Shown: positions 1-9,210, counted from the stretch's first letter. The stretch: DNA of 64,000 bases from Emticicia oligotrophica DSM 17448 (GCF_000263195.1 NC_018748.1:3658001-3722000); one strand, 5' to 3'. Numbers and translations: made by a program. The notes: generated from the letters alone by a model not told the origin.

Positions 1-708
1 CGTAACGATATCAACTCGACCAATTACATTTTTTAATTCAATCGTTCCGCGACCAGTTTTACCCATGAAACCAGTGGCATGACATTCATCAACCATTACC
101 ATGGCTCCATATTTATCGGCTAAATCACAGATTTTATCTAATTGAGCAATCGAACCATCCATTGAAAATACGCCGTCAGTAACAATTAATTTTTTCTTAC
201 AATGACTAGCTGCAATGAGTTGTTGCTCTAAATCATCCATATTATTGTTTTTATAGCGGAAACGTTCAGCCTTACAAAGTCTGATTCCATCAATAATAGA
301 AGCATGGTTTAGCTCATCAGAAATAATGGCATCTTCTGCTCCTAAAAGTGGCTCAAATACACCCCCGTTAGCATCGAAGGCAGCTGCGTAAAGAATACAA
401 TCTTCGGTGCCTAAAAACTCCGCAGTTTTACGCTCTAATTCTTTATGAATATCTTGTGTACCACAAATAAATCTTACTGATGACATTCCAAAACCATGTG
501 TTTTGATTGCTTCGATGGCTGCTTCGATTACTTCTGGATGTGAAGAAAGCCCCAAGTAATTATTGGCACAAAAGTTCAGCACTTCTTTATTTTGGGTAGA
601 AATCTGTGCTGATTGTGGGGTTGTGATAACACGCTCAGTTTTGTATAAACCTGCTTCTTTGATAGCGGCTAGTTCTTCGGCGTATTGACTTCTGATATTA
701 TCAAACAT
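1..708 (-). CDS. kbl: Glycine C-acetyltransferase (2-amino-3-ketobutyrate CoA ligase), 5' part only
   Basis: I translated the minus strand myself: it is open from an ATG at 706-708 to the left window edge, so the C-terminal part lies outside. The product starts [20 protein letters not shown] and contains [17 protein letters not shown] and [16 protein letters not shown], typical of the alpha-oxoamine synthase group of PLP fold-type I enzymes, and of KBL in particular. KBL splits 2-amino-3-ketobutyrate with CoA into glycine and acetyl-CoA in the cytoplasm. The PLP lysine would lie beyond the window. tdh is immediately upstream with only 4 bp between them, so the two probably form a threonine-degradation operon transcribed tdh-kbl. 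A different alpha-oxoamine synthase is possible in principle, but the tdh neighbour makes KBL very likely. Confidence 0.93.
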   Translation of the reverse strand, partial: MFDNIRSQYAEELAAIKEAGLYKTERVITTPQSAQISTQNKEVLNFCANNYLGLSSHPEVIEAAIEAIKTHGFGMSSVRFICGTQDIHKELERKTAEFLGTEDCILYAAAFDANGGVFEPLLGAEDAIISDELNHASIIDGIRLCKAERFRYKNNNMDDLEQQLIAASHCKKKLIVTDGVFSMDGSIAQLDKICDLADKYGAMVMVDECHATGFMGKTGRGTIELKNVIGRVDIVT

Positions 709-712
709 ATTT

Positions 713-1663
713 TTATGCGAATGTTAATTGTTGTTTTAATTCATGAATCATTATTTCTACGATGTCTTTGAGCGTATAGCTAGACTGCCAATTCCAATCA
801 GCTTGTGCTTCTTTGTCATCAATAATTTGTGGCCAAGAAGCCGCAATATTCTGACGGAAATCTGGTTCGTAATTAATAACAAAATTAGGAATGACTTTCT
901 TTATTTCTGTTGCAATTTCTTCGGGTGTAAAACTTAAACCAGCTAAATTATAAGAAGTTCGGGTTTTGATGGCTTCTTTTGGAGCTTCCATCAATTGTAA
1001 CGTAGCCTTGATGGCATCATCCATAAAAATCATTGGTAAGCGAGTATCTTTTGCCAAGAAGCAAGTGTAAGGCTCATCGGCAACTGCTTTATGGAAAATA
1101 TCAATGGCGTAGTCGGTTGTACCACCACCAGGTAGGGATTGATAACCAATAACTCCGGGATAACGCAATGAACGCACATCTAAACCATAGCGATTGAAGT
1201 AATAGTTTGCCCAATTTTCGCCACTAGATTTGCTAATTCCATAAACAGTAGAAGGGTCTAAAAAAGTGAATTGTGGACAAACTTCTTTTGGAGCTAAATT
1301 ACCAAAAACTGCAATCGTACTTGGATAAAAAATTCGGTCAATTTGTTCTATTCGTCCAACTTCCAAAACATTCAAAAGGGATCTCATATTGATTTCCCAA
1401 GTGCGAAGTGGGTCTTTTTCACCATTGGCCGATAGAATGGCCGCCAAATGATAGATTTGTGTGATTTGATATTTTTTTACAATCGACTGAAGTGCTTGGA
1501 AATTAGTGGCATCTAATTCTTCAAAGTATCCATCAAAGCCCAATTTGGGGCGTAAATCGGAAGCAATGACATTTTCAAAACCGTATTTGTTTTGTAAGGC
1601 TTGGGTAAGTACTGACCCAAGCTGTCCATTGGCCCCGACTATCAGAATTTTAGTCGTGTTCAT
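713..1663 (-). CDS. tdh: L-threonine 3-dehydrogenase, NAD-dependent epimerase (SDR) type
   Basis: 316-residue extended short-chain dehydrogenase. The Rossmann motif GANGQLG is at about residues 10-16 and the catalytic YGISK at about 142-146, with a serine/threonine-containing strand ([10 protein letters not shown]) before it. The glycine-rich segment [18 protein letters not shown] is characteristic of the SDR-type threonine dehydrogenases of Bacteroidota rather than of UDP-sugar epimerases. It oxidises L-threonine to 2-amino-3-ketobutyrate, the substrate of the next gene (kbl, 4 bp downstream). An Lrp/AsnC-family regulator is divergently transcribed, which suggests amino-acid-responsive control, but this is inference. 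A TAnnTTTG promoter candidate lies 49 bp upstream of the ATG. Confidence 0.93.
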   Translation of the reverse strand: MNTTKILIVGANGQLGSVLTQALQNKYGFENVIASDLRPKLGFDGYFEELDATNFQALQSIVKKYQITQIYHLAAILSANGEKDPLRTWEINMRSLLNVLEVGRIEQIDRIFYPSTIAVFGNLAPKEVCPQFTFLDPSTVYGISKSSGENWANYYFNRYGLDVRSLRYPGVIGYQSLPGGGTTDYAIDIFHKAVADEPYTCFLAKDTRLPMIFMDDAIKATLQLMEAPKEAIKTRTSYNLAGLSFTPEEIATEIKKVIPNFVINYEPDFRQNIAASWPQIIDDKEAQADWNWQSSYTLKDIVEIMIHELKQQLTFA

Positions 1664-1711
1664 GATTATTTTATTGATGAAGTGTAATTTTGTTGTAGTA
1701 ATATTTACTTA

Positions 1712-1719
1712 CAAAAGTA
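1712..1719 (-). promoter_or_regulatory. Candidate -7 promoter box for tdh-kbl
   Basis: On the minus strand this reads TACTTTTG, an exact match to the Bacteroidota sigma-A -7 consensus TAnnTTTG, 48 bp before the tdh start. I see no strong -33 TTG at the usual spacing, so this rests on one box and on position. Confidence 0.45.
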
Positions 1720-1849
1720 GTATATGAGAAATTAAGTTGGTTAATTTGTGGTAAAATCAGTAAAAATAGTTTTGAATTTCGTTAATAAAAGTAAAAATTA
1801 CTGAATCTTTATATATTTATACTTCATCTGAAATAAATTTTATTGCTAT

Positions 1850-2311
1850 ATGGAACAATTGGACGAAACAGATAAAATTATCCTCCGAATTTTACAAAAA
1901 GATGCTAAAAAAACAGCTAAAGAAATTGCTAGTCAATTAAAGCTAACAACTTCTCCTGTGTATGACCGCATTAGGCGATTAGAAGGTTTGGGTTTTATCA
2001 AAAAATACGTAGCTATTTTAGATAAAAACTTGATTAATAAATCGGTTACTTCCATTTGCCAAGTATCTATGCGGTACCACAATGAGGCATTTATTGAAAA
2101 TTTTGAGCAAGAAATCCAGAAATTAGAAGAAGTGCAAGAATGTTATCACTTGGCGGGGCAGGTAGATTTTGTGCTGAAAATTCACGTAAATAGTTTAGAA
2201 GAATACCACGATTTTATCAAATACAAACTTTCAAAAATCGAAAATATTGGAGTTTTGAATAGCACCTTCGTCTTGAAAGAAATCAAACATAGTTCGGAGT
2301 TTTATATCTGA
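1850..2311 (+). CDS. Lrp/AsnC family transcriptional regulator
   Basis: 153 residues, the normal length for the family. The N-terminal helix-turn-helix spans about residues 4-50 (ETDKIILRILQKDAKKTAKE, then SPVYDRIRRLEGLGFI) and is followed by the RAM/AsnC effector domain with the conserved QVDFVLKIHV strand near residue 105. Such proteins bind DNA as dimers or octamers and respond to amino acids. It is divergent from tdh-kbl across 186 bp, so the threonine-catabolic genes are the first candidates for regulation; no operator was recognised. The ATG start gives the full HTH and there is no better upstream start. Confidence 0.93.
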   Translation: MEQLDETDKIILRILQKDAKKTAKEIASQLKLTTSPVYDRIRRLEGLGFIKKYVAILDKNLINKSVTSICQVSMRYHNEAFIENFEQEIQKLEEVQECYHLAGQVDFVLKIHVNSLEEYHDFIKYKLSKIENIGVLNSTFVLKEIKHSSEFYI

Positions 2312-2424
2312 TTTACGGAAAATAATATTTATTGAATACGGTATATGTGTTTGATTATGAGGTGTTTATGTTTTAGAGCAGGAAATTCTTAATTCCTAAT
2401 TCTTAATTCTTAATCAAGACCTCC

Positions 2425-2432
2425 TATCTTTG
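2425..2432 (+). promoter_or_regulatory. Candidate -7 promoter box of the ABC-F gene
   Basis: TATCTTTG fits TAnnTTTG exactly, 21 bp before the ATG at 2454. The TTG at 2430, which could open the reading frame 24 bp earlier, lies inside this box, so it is very unlikely to be the start codon. The DNA just upstream (2384-2415) is a short imperfect tandem repeat of ATTCTTA-like units. Confidence 0.55.
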
Positions 2433-2453
2433 CACCTTAATTTTAAAAAGAGC

Positions 2454-4094
2454 ATGATTTCAGTCGATAATGTAGCAGTTGAGTTCAATGGTGGAACGCT
2501 GTTTAGTGATATTACTTTCAATATCAACGAAAAAGATAAAATAGCCCTCATGGGTAAAAATGGAGCAGGGAAATCAACCTTGCTCAAAATTATTGCAGGC
2601 GTTGATAAACCCACTCGTGGAAAAATTTCTGCTCCAAAAGATTCAGTGATTGCTTACTTGCCTCAGCATTTACTCACACAAGATGATAGTACGGTGTTTG
2701 AAGAAGCTTTAAAGGCTTTTTCGGCAGTATTGGATATGAAAAATGAGATGGACGAATTGAACCATCAGCTCGAAACTCGTACAGATTATGAGTCGGATGA
2801 TTACATGAAAATTATTGAACGAGTATCCGAACTCAGCGAAAAATATTATTCGGTAGAAGAAGTAAACTATGATGCTGAAGTAGAAAAAACGCTATTAGGC
2901 ATGGGTTTTACGAGAGCAGATTTTACTCGACAAACCTCTGAATTTAGTGGTGGTTGGAGAATGCGTATCGAATTGTGCAAGATTTTACTCCAAAACCCAG
3001 ATTTAATTTTGCTTGATGAGCCTACTAACCACTTAGATATTGAGTCGATTCAGTGGCTTGAAGATTTCTTGATGAATAATGCAAAAGCTGTAATTGTGAT
3101 TTCACACGATAGAGCTTTTGTTGATACCATCACGAATCGCACGATTGAAGTAACAATGGGTCGTATTTATGACTACAAAGTAAACTACACGCAATACCAA
3201 CAGCTCAGAAAAGAACGCCAAGAACAGCAGCAAAAACAATATAACGACCAACAAAAAATGATTGCCGAAACGCAAGAGTTTATTGATAGGTTTAAAGGAA
3301 CATATTCTAAAACTTTACAGGTGCAATCGAGAGTGAAAATGCTCGAAAAACTTGAAATCGTGGAGGTTGATGAAGTAGATACTTCGGCTTTGAGTTTGAA
3401 ATTCCCGCCTGCTCCACGCTCTGGAAATTATCCTGTGATTGTCGAAAACGTAACTAAGTCTTACGGCGAGCATTTGGTTTTTAAAGATGCTTCATTAACG
3501 ATTGAAAGGGGAGAAAAAGTTGCATTTGTTGGCCGAAATGGAGAAGGTAAATCAACACTTGTGAAGGCAATCATGGGTGAAATTGATTTCGAAGGAAGTG
3601 TAAAAATTGGTCATAATTCGATGATTGGTTATTTCGCTCAAAATCAAGCTTCTTTGTTAGATGAAGATTTAACTGTTTTTCAGACCATTGATAATATTGC
3701 AGTAGGAGAGGTTCGCACAAAAATTAAAGATATTTTAGGTGCGTTTATGTTCCGTGGCGATGATGTAAACAAAAAAGTGCGTGTACTTTCAGGGGGAGAA
3801 AAAACTCGTTTAGCAATGATAAAACTCTTGCTCGAACCTGTAAATCTTTTGATTCTCGATGAGCCTACCAACCACTTAGATTTGAAAACTAAAGATATTT
3901 TGAAAGATGCTCTGCGTGCTTTTGAAGGAACAATTATCTTGATTTCGCACGACCGTGATTTCTTAGAAGGTTTGGCAAATAAAGTATTTGAGTTTGGTAA
4001 TAAACGAGTAAAAGAACACTTTGAGGATATTTCAGGCTTCTTGCGTAATAAGAAAATGGAGAATTTGAGAGAGATTGAGAGAAAGAATAAATAA
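2454..4094 (+). CDS. ABC-F family ATP-binding protein (ribosome-associated ATPase)
   Basis: 546 residues from the ATG, with two ABC ATPase domains on one chain and no membrane segment. Domain 1 has Walker A GKNGAGKST, signature FSGGWRMR and Walker B LILLDEPTNHLD. A charged linker rich in Q/K/E follows (about residues 245-310), then domain 2 with GRNGEGKST, LSGGEKTR and LLILDEPTNHLD. This layout is the ABC-F class, whose members act on the ribosome (translation factors, some antibiotic-resistance proteins). It resembles the housekeeping Uup/EttA/YdiF-like members; nothing shows a resistance role. The start was set at 2454 because the upstream TTG falls in the promoter box. A rho-independent-like hairpin follows directly. 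Confidence 0.95.
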   Translation: MISVDNVAVEFNGGTLFSDITFNINEKDKIALMGKNGAGKSTLLKIIAGVDKPTRGKISAPKDSVIAYLPQHLLTQDDSTVFEEALKAFSAVLDMKNEMDELNHQLETRTDYESDDYMKIIERVSELSEKYYSVEEVNYDAEVEKTLLGMGFTRADFTRQTSEFSGGWRMRIELCKILLQNPDLILLDEPTNHLDIESIQWLEDFLMNNAKAVIVISHDRAFVDTITNRTIEVTMGRIYDYKVNYTQYQQLRKERQEQQQKQYNDQQKMIAETQEFIDRFKGTYSKTLQVQSRVKMLEKLEIVEVDEVDTSALSLKFPPAPRSGNYPVIVENVTKSYGEHLVFKDASLTIERGEKVAFVGRNGEGKSTLVKAIMGEIDFEGSVKIGHNSMIGYFAQNQASLLDEDLTVFQTIDNIAVGEVRTKIKDILGAFMFRGDDVNKKVRVLSGGEKTRLAMIKLLLEPVNLLILDEPTNHLDLKTKDILKDALRAFEGTIILISHDRDFLEGLANKVFEFGNKRVKEHFEDISGFLRNKKMENLREIERKNK

Positions 4095-4104
4095 ATTATA
4101 CTTT

Positions 4105-4134
4105 ATCGCTCACTAAAACAGTGGGCGATTTTTG
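4105..4134 (+). terminator. Terminator hairpin after the ABC-F gene
   Basis: ATCGCTCAC pairs with GTGGGCGAT (one G-T mismatch) across a 7-nt loop and is followed by a T run. It starts 10 bp after the stop codon. Confidence 0.7.
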
Positions 4135-4155
4135 TTTGAATAAAAAAATAAATTT

Positions 4156-4473
4156 ATGATAGCAAATACACCTCAAGCACCATATTATGCCGTGATTTTT
4201 ACTTCCATTCGTACAGAGATTGATAATGGATATGGTGATATGGCCCATCGAATGGTTGAACTTGGCAGTCAAATGAAGGGTTTCTTAGGTATAGAATCTG
4301 CTCGAAATGATATTGGAATTACAGTTTCTTACTGGGAAAGTTTGGAAGATATTAAGCATTGGAAACAAAATGCCGAACACCAAATTGCTCAGCAAACTGG
4401 CAGAAAGGATTGGTATAAATCCTATAAAACACGCATCTGTAAAGTAGAGCGTGATTATGGCTTTGGTCTATAA
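4156..4473 (+). CDS. Antibiotic biosynthesis monooxygenase-like (ABM fold) protein
   Basis: 105 residues. The pattern YYAVIFTSIRTEIDNGYGDM, then MVELGSQMKGFLGIESARND, then ITVSYWESLEDIKHWKQNAE is typical of the dimeric alpha/beta-barrel ABM/YgiN-like family, in particular the YqjZ-type subgroup with W-E-S-L-E-D. These small cytoplasmic proteins include haem-degrading and quinone monooxygenases and many of unknown function. No haem- or substrate-specific residue assigns an activity here. It stands alone between a terminator and a palindromic repeat, so context does not help. Confidence 0.85.
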   Translation: MIANTPQAPYYAVIFTSIRTEIDNGYGDMAHRMVELGSQMKGFLGIESARNDIGITVSYWESLEDIKHWKQNAEHQIAQQTGRKDWYKSYKTRICKVERDYGFGL

Positions 4474-4479
4474 TGATTT

Positions 4480-4507
4480 GTAGAGACGTTACATGTAACG
4501 TCTCTAC
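4480..4507. repeat. 28-bp perfect palindrome (REP-like, GTAGAGACGT family)
   Basis: GTAGAGACGTTAC and its exact complement flank a central AT, giving a fully self-complementary 28-mer between the convergent genes ending at 4473 and 4531. A related inverted repeat with the same GTAGAGACGT arms lies at 14051-14092. It may act as a bidirectional terminator, but the shared sequence suggests a dispersed palindrome family. Confidence 0.8.
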
Positions 4508-4530
4508 GGTGGTAATTTTACATATATTGA

Positions 4531-5616
4531 TTAATCTTTATAAGGATTTATCGTTTGAATTCTTCCTTCGGCATCATAAGTAAGCTCCGTTACTTTGATG
4601 CTACGTAGGTGGGTAACTCCCTCTGAAAGACTTGAATCATGGTAGAATAAATACCATTTGCCATCAATTTCACAGATTGAATGGTGCGAAGTCCAGCCTA
4701 CTACTGGATTTAAAATACGACCTTGATAAGTAAATGGCCCGTAAGGATTATCGCCTGTGGCATAACAAATAAAATGTGTATCGCCCGTAGAGTACGAGAA
4801 ATAATACTTACTATTATAGTAATGCATCCAAGATGCTTCAAAAAATCTTCGGTCATTATCTCCAGCTAAGAGTAAATGACCATTTTCATCAACAATTTTA
4901 AGTTGTTTTGGTGCTTCAGCAAACTGCTTCATATCATCACTTAATTTAGCAACGATTGGGCAGAGTGCAGGTTCATTGGGAAGTGGTTCTTCGTTAGAAA
5001 TATCGTACTGATTATCTCGATACTTTTGTAATTGTCCACCCCATATTCCGCCGAAATAGATATAATGACTACCATCTAAATCTTCGAAAACAGCAGGGTC
5101 AATGCTATAGCTACCTGCAATTGGTTGTGGTTCGGCTTTGAATGGACCAGTTGGACTATCAGATATGGCTACACCAATTTGAAAAATTCCATCTGCTTTT
5201 TTTGCAGGAAAATAGAGGTAGTATTTGCTATCTTTTCGAGCGGCATCGGGAGCCCACATTTGGCGTTCGGCCCAAGGGACATCTTGCACATGTAAAGCTA
5301 CTCCGTTGTCAACTGCTTCACTATCAATCGAATCCATTGAAAAAATATGATAATCTTCCATGGCAAAATGGCTTCCTAAATCATCAAATGGAATGCCTGC
5401 GTCGACGTCATGTGAAGGATAAATATAAATTTTACCATCGAAAACATGAGCTGATGGGTCTGCAGTATATATATGTTTAACGAGTGGCTGTGAAATGGCT
5501 TTCTGATTCAATACATTAAAATCAATATGGTCGATACTCTCTTCTGGCATTTTATTTATAATAGTAGATTTGTTTAAAATTCTTTTATGTATTTTGTCAG
5601 TTGTGACTAAAGGCAT
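4531..5616 (-). CDS. Glycoside hydrolase family 43 protein (beta-xylosidase / alpha-L-arabinofuranosidase type)
   Basis: 361 residues. TADPSAHVFDGKIYIYPSHD near residue 50 carries the catalytic-base Asp of the five-bladed GH43 propeller; EDLDGSHYIYFGGIWGGQ and FFEASWMHYYNSKYYFSYST supply the expected pKa-modulating Asp and acid Glu segments. There is no signal peptide, so it should act in the cytoplasm on imported oligosaccharides, removing xylose or arabinose. Met23 (MPEESIDHID) is an alternative start. It is the last gene of a cluster transcribed xylanase, sugar symporter, GH43, separated by 24 and 21 bp, which strongly suggests an operon for xylan use. The exact substrate cannot be told from sequence. 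Confidence 0.92.
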   Translation of the reverse strand: MPLVTTDKIHKRILNKSTIINKMPEESIDHIDFNVLNQKAISQPLVKHIYTADPSAHVFDGKIYIYPSHDVDAGIPFDDLGSHFAMEDYHIFSMDSIDSEAVDNGVALHVQDVPWAERQMWAPDAARKDSKYYLYFPAKKADGIFQIGVAISDSPTGPFKAEPQPIAGSYSIDPAVFEDLDGSHYIYFGGIWGGQLQKYRDNQYDISNEEPLPNEPALCPIVAKLSDDMKQFAEAPKQLKIVDENGHLLLAGDNDRRFFEASWMHYYNSKYYFSYSTGDTHFICYATGDNPYGPFTYQGRILNPVVGWTSHHSICEIDGKWYLFYHDSSLSEGVTHLRSIKVTELTYDAEGRIQTINPYKD

Positions 5617-5637
5617 TTACTATCAACTGTCAATAAA

Positions 5638-7101
5638 TTATTTTCTTCTTTGTTTTAATTCTGCTTCAATTTTAGTTTCCAATGCCTTGTTAATTTCATA
5701 GCCAAAGAGCAATGCTGCACCTACTAAAAATACTAAGCCCGGATAAATACTGACCGATAACTTGATTCCTGAAACTGCCTCTTCGGTTTGTTGAGCTTGC
5801 TCCGCTACATATCCATAGTTTGAAAGTAAGGCGGCACCAATAGCACCGCCAAGACTTAAACCTATTTTCAAACCAAATACCATTGCCGAGAAAATGATGG
5901 CAGTTGCTCGGCGATTATTTTTCCATTCAGAATAGTCTGCTACATCGGCAATCATGGCCCACAAAAGTGGAATCGTTACGCCGTAAGTAAATCCGTGTAA
6001 TATTTGTGTTAGAAATACTATTCCAATGGCATCTTTTGCATAGAAATTGAATAAAATCAGGCAAAAAGCTGAAAGAGCAAGGAAAATTCCGAAAATATTA
6101 CGTTTCCCGAAACGGTCGGCTAAAGGTTTCGAAAACATAATTCCCACAATCATAAAAATGATTCCACCAGCATTAAAAAGACTATTGGCTGATGTTGGGG
6201 CATCTTCTGGCCATTCGAATTTACCTAAACCTAGTCCAGTAATAGTTTCGTTCAAACCTTTAATGAATGAGTTAAAACCAATGCTTTCTAAGTAATTTGC
6301 TTGAGCAGTTGGATCTAAATAATACTTAAAGTAATAAATATACATGCCTCCTTTGAGTGCCAAAGTAATGAAAACGGCAATAGTTAGTAGAAGCATAATG
6401 ACCCAAGGACGGTTTTTCGATAAGTCTAGGAGGTCTTGTTTAATGCTACTTTTTTCCTCAACTACTGGCACAATACGTTCTTTCGTTGTTAAAAAAGTAA
6501 TGATTAAACAAATAACTCCAACAATGGCGAAAAATAACATTACTTTTTCGAATCCAACCGCCTTATCACCATGTCCGACTGATAATGCCAACGGTAATAA
6601 CAAAGATTGAATGATGAACTGAGCTACCATTACTGCTACAAAACGGTAAGATGAAAGGCTATTACGTTCTTTCATATCGCCCGTAATTACCCCACTCAAT
6701 GCTGAATAGGGTAAATTATTGGCTGAGTAAACAATAACTAATAAAAAATAGGTAATAAGAGCATAAATGATTTTGCCTGTTTCATCAAAATTAGGAGTAG
6801 AGAAAGCTAGTAAAGAAATAATACCAAACGGAACGGAAGTCCACAAAACCCAAGGACGGAATTTTCCCCAACGAGTATTGGTACGGTCAGCGATGATTCC
6901 CATGATTATATTGAAAAATGCACCGAAAAAACCACCAATAAAAATGATTATACTGGCCGAACCTGCAGGAATTTTATATACATCGGTATAAAAATAGGCC
7001 AAGAATGTCATTAATGTTTGAAAAATAAGATTGGCGGCTAAATCGCCTAAACTGTATCCAATTTTTTCAAAGACAGAAAGTTTTTGTGTTTCCGAACTCA
7101 T
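5638..7101 (-). CDS. GPH-family sugar:cation symporter (MFS; XynP/MelB-like)
   Basis: 487 residues with about 12 hydrophobic segments. The N-terminus KIGYSLGDLAANLIFQTLMT and the segment ADRTNTRWGKFRPWVLWTSV carry the classic GPH signature (D-R-T-x-T-R-W-G-K-x-R-P), and PLLWAMIADVADYSEWKNNR is the second family motif. GPH carriers import glycosides with H+ or Na+. It lies between a GH10 xylanase and a cytoplasmic GH43, so xylo-oligosaccharides are the likely cargo; this is inference from context. Confidence 0.93.
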   Translation of the reverse strand: MSSETQKLSVFEKIGYSLGDLAANLIFQTLMTFLAYFYTDVYKIPAGSASIIIFIGGFFGAFFNIIMGIIADRTNTRWGKFRPWVLWTSVPFGIISLLAFSTPNFDETGKIIYALITYFLLVIVYSANNLPYSALSGVITGDMKERNSLSSYRFVAVMVAQFIIQSLLLPLALSVGHGDKAVGFEKVMLFFAIVGVICLIITFLTTKERIVPVVEEKSSIKQDLLDLSKNRPWVIMLLLTIAVFITLALKGGMYIYYFKYYLDPTAQANYLESIGFNSFIKGLNETITGLGLGKFEWPEDAPTSANSLFNAGGIIFMIVGIMFSKPLADRFGKRNIFGIFLALSAFCLILFNFYAKDAIGIVFLTQILHGFTYGVTIPLLWAMIADVADYSEWKNNRRATAIIFSAMVFGLKIGLSLGGAIGAALLSNYGYVAEQAQQTEEAVSGIKLSVSIYPGLVFLVGAALLFGYEINKALETKIEAELKQRRK

Positions 7102-7125
7102 AGTTATTTAATTTTAGGGCTTAGG

Positions 7126-8232
7126 TTATTGCTTAGATTTTTGCTTGATAACTGCTTCATAAGCAGGCTTTTTCTGAAATTCTCGGTCGAAAAGTAGTGG
7201 ATAATTAGTACGATTTCTGATTGGCCAGCCATTCAGCCATGAGTGTCCATCATTGACTCCCCAGAAAGTGATTCGACTAATTTTATCTCTGTGCTTTATG
7301 AAAATCTTAAAAATATCGCTATATCTTTGGGCTAATTCGGTCTGAACAGAGTCTGGTAAACCTTTAGGGTATGGGTTCATAAATGGACTTCCCGGGAAGT
7401 TTTGATTCACATCAGCACCTTTTAAATCCCAAGGATTTGGCAAAACTGTAATATCAAGTTCTGTAAATGCTACTTTTAGACCTAACTTAGAAAATTCGAT
7501 GATAGATTCTTCTATATCCTTCAAAGGTGCTCCTTTTAAACTCCAGTGTCCTTGAATTCCAACGCCATTAATTTTAGTACCGCTGGCTTGAAGTTTTTTG
7601 ATAAGTTCAATCGCACCTTTGCGTTTGGCAGGTTGTTCGATATTATAATCGTTATAGTAAAGCTCGGCATTTGGGTCGGCCTTTGCCGCCAAATCAAAAG
7701 CTTCTTTGATATATCCTTCACCTAATTTTTCTAAGAAAATAGACTTTCTTAGTGTGCCATCTTCATTCAATGCTTCGTTTACAACATCCCAACTATTGAT
7801 TTTGCCTTTGTATCTTCCCGCAACAGTATTGATATGGTTGGTCATAAACAAACGTACAGAATCTGCACTTTGAATTTTATGCACAAATTTAGGTAGTTGA
7901 CTATGCCATACAAGTGTATGACCCGCAATAAATAGGTTATTTTTTTGTCCGTATTCTACAAACTTATCGGCCAATGTAAAACTGTAATTATTGGGCTCAG
8001 GGTGAATCACCTCTGCCTTCATGATATTTTCAGGAGTTATGGCATTAAACTCACGCAAAATCAAGTTATTGGCTATTTTGTTTTTTTCTAAAATATGTTC
8101 AGCACCTAAAGCTGTTCCAATCAAAAAGTCATTTGCAAATATATCCTTTAGCCCAGTTGAATTCTGCGAGAAACTCAGTGGACTAATGAGTATGTAGAAG
8201 AAAAGTTGATAATATTTAATTACTTTTTTCAT
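7126..8232 (-). CDS. Endo-1,4-beta-xylanase, glycoside hydrolase family 10
   Basis: 368 residues with a probable signal peptide (MKKVIKYYQLFFYILISPLS, cleavage near FS-QN). The GH10 TIM barrel shows all main motifs: NAITPENIMKAEVIHPEPNN, HTLVWHSQLP, the acid/base Glu in WDVVNEALNEDG (about residue 150) and the nucleophile Glu in VAFTELDITVLP (about 260), then FWGVNDGHSWLNGWP. It cuts the beta-1,4-xylan backbone outside the cytoplasm, feeding the downstream symporter and GH43. It is first in its operon. A divergent Nudix-type regulator and a palindrome at 8278-8298 lie upstream. Confidence 0.95.
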   Translation of the reverse strand: MKKVIKYYQLFFYILISPLSFSQNSTGLKDIFANDFLIGTALGAEHILEKNKIANNLILREFNAITPENIMKAEVIHPEPNNYSFTLADKFVEYGQKNNLFIAGHTLVWHSQLPKFVHKIQSADSVRLFMTNHINTVAGRYKGKINSWDVVNEALNEDGTLRKSIFLEKLGEGYIKEAFDLAAKADPNAELYYNDYNIEQPAKRKGAIELIKKLQASGTKINGVGIQGHWSLKGAPLKDIEESIIEFSKLGLKVAFTELDITVLPNPWDLKGADVNQNFPGSPFMNPYPKGLPDSVQTELAQRYSDIFKIFIKHRDKISRITFWGVNDGHSWLNGWPIRNRTNYPLLFDREFQKKPAYEAVIKQKSKQ

Positions 8233-8277
8233 AAAAGTACATGAAGCGTTTAAGACGGAATTTATTTTCTTTTTATC

Positions 8278-8298
8278 TTATGGTAAATTGTACCACAA
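8278..8298. promoter_or_regulatory. Candidate operator between the xylan operon and the Nudix-type regulator
   Basis: A 21-bp imperfect palindrome with half sites TTaTGGTA and TACCaCAA lies 46 bp upstream of the xylanase start in the divergent intergenic region. A partial second copy (GTACAATT) occurs near 8363-8370. The likely ligand is the adjacent regulator; no binding data are implied. Confidence 0.4.
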
Positions 8299-8509
8299 GT
8301 ATAGAGCTTATTTTTTTTAAATGCAAATAAAGTTTTAGAAATTATTGAAAAAGTACAATTGAATCCGATTAAATTTGGAAAATGATGGAAAATAAACATA
8401 TTGATTGCAACTAATCTTATGAAGTTAAAAAAATAGAGCCCAAAATTTCGATGAAATAACTAAATTGCGACCATACTTATTTATTAATGATAATCTCGTT
8501 ATTCACATT

Positions 8510-9196
8510 TTGAAGTTTTCAGACGAAATAATTGATGCACTGTCGATTGACTGTGTGATTTTTGGCTTCAAAGAGTCAGAGTTGTATGTTTTGTTGGTAA
8601 AACATGGAATTGGCCCTACCATTGGGCAATGGGCTTTGCCTGGAAGTTGGATTCGATACAATGAAAGCATTGATGCCGCAGCTACCAGAATTCTCTCTTC
8701 TCAGACATCAGTTGAGAATATTTATTTGGAGCAATTTAAGACTTTTGGCGATTTGGAGCGTTTTCCAAATAGGAGAGTTATTACGATTGCCTATTATGCT
8801 TTTGTGAATATTGAGAAATTTAATCCCAAACCGGGGCCAACCGAAGCCGATGTAAAGTGGTTTAAAGTACAGGAAATTCCAACAATGGCTTTTGACCACA
8901 GCCAAATTTTTGAGAGTTGTTTTAACTTTTTGCAACATAAAATTCAACACGAACCTATTGGGTTTAATTTACTTCCACCGAAGTTTACACTTTTGCAATT
9001 GCTTGAATTATATGAGGCGATTTTGAATCAAAAATTAGATAAGTCGAATTTTAGAAAGAAATTTTTGAAAATGAATTTACTGGTTGATACCAAAGAACGT
9101 CAGAAAGATGTATCGCATCGAGCGGCTACGCTTTATCGTTTTGATGAGAATATCTATAATAAACTGCTTGATAAAGGATTTATTTTTGAGGTTTAA
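8510..9196 (+). CDS. Nudix-domain winged-helix transcriptional regulator (NrtR/AraR type)
   Basis: The N-terminal Nudix fold (DCVIFGFKESELYVLLVKHG, then WALPGSWIRYNESIDAAATR) is followed by a C-terminal winged helix (PPKFTLLQLLELYEAILNQK, DKSNFRKKFLKMNLLV). This order is that of NrtR and of the AraR sugar regulators of Bacteroidota. The Nudix box is degenerate: after A-A-T-R the glutamate pair needed for metal binding is replaced by S-Q, so it should sense a ligand rather than hydrolyse one. It is divergent from the GH10/symporter/GH43 operon and probably regulates it in response to a xylose or arabinose metabolite (inference). The frame is open from a TTG at 8465; TTG at 8510 fits family length better. 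No ATG is available. Confidence 0.85.
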   Translation: MKFSDEIIDALSIDCVIFGFKESELYVLLVKHGIGPTIGQWALPGSWIRYNESIDAAATRILSSQTSVENIYLEQFKTFGDLERFPNRRVITIAYYAFVNIEKFNPKPGPTEADVKWFKVQEIPTMAFDHSQIFESCFNFLQHKIQHEPIGFNLLPPKFTLLQLLELYEAILNQKLDKSNFRKKFLKMNLLVDTKERQKDVSHRAATLYRFDENIYNKLLDKGFIFEV

Positions 9197-9210
9197 ATTG
9201 GGAAAAAAGA

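Noticed and set aside
2430-2453. Upstream TTG start of the ABC-F gene
   Set aside because: It lies inside the TAnnTTTG promoter box and would add residues not typical for the family.
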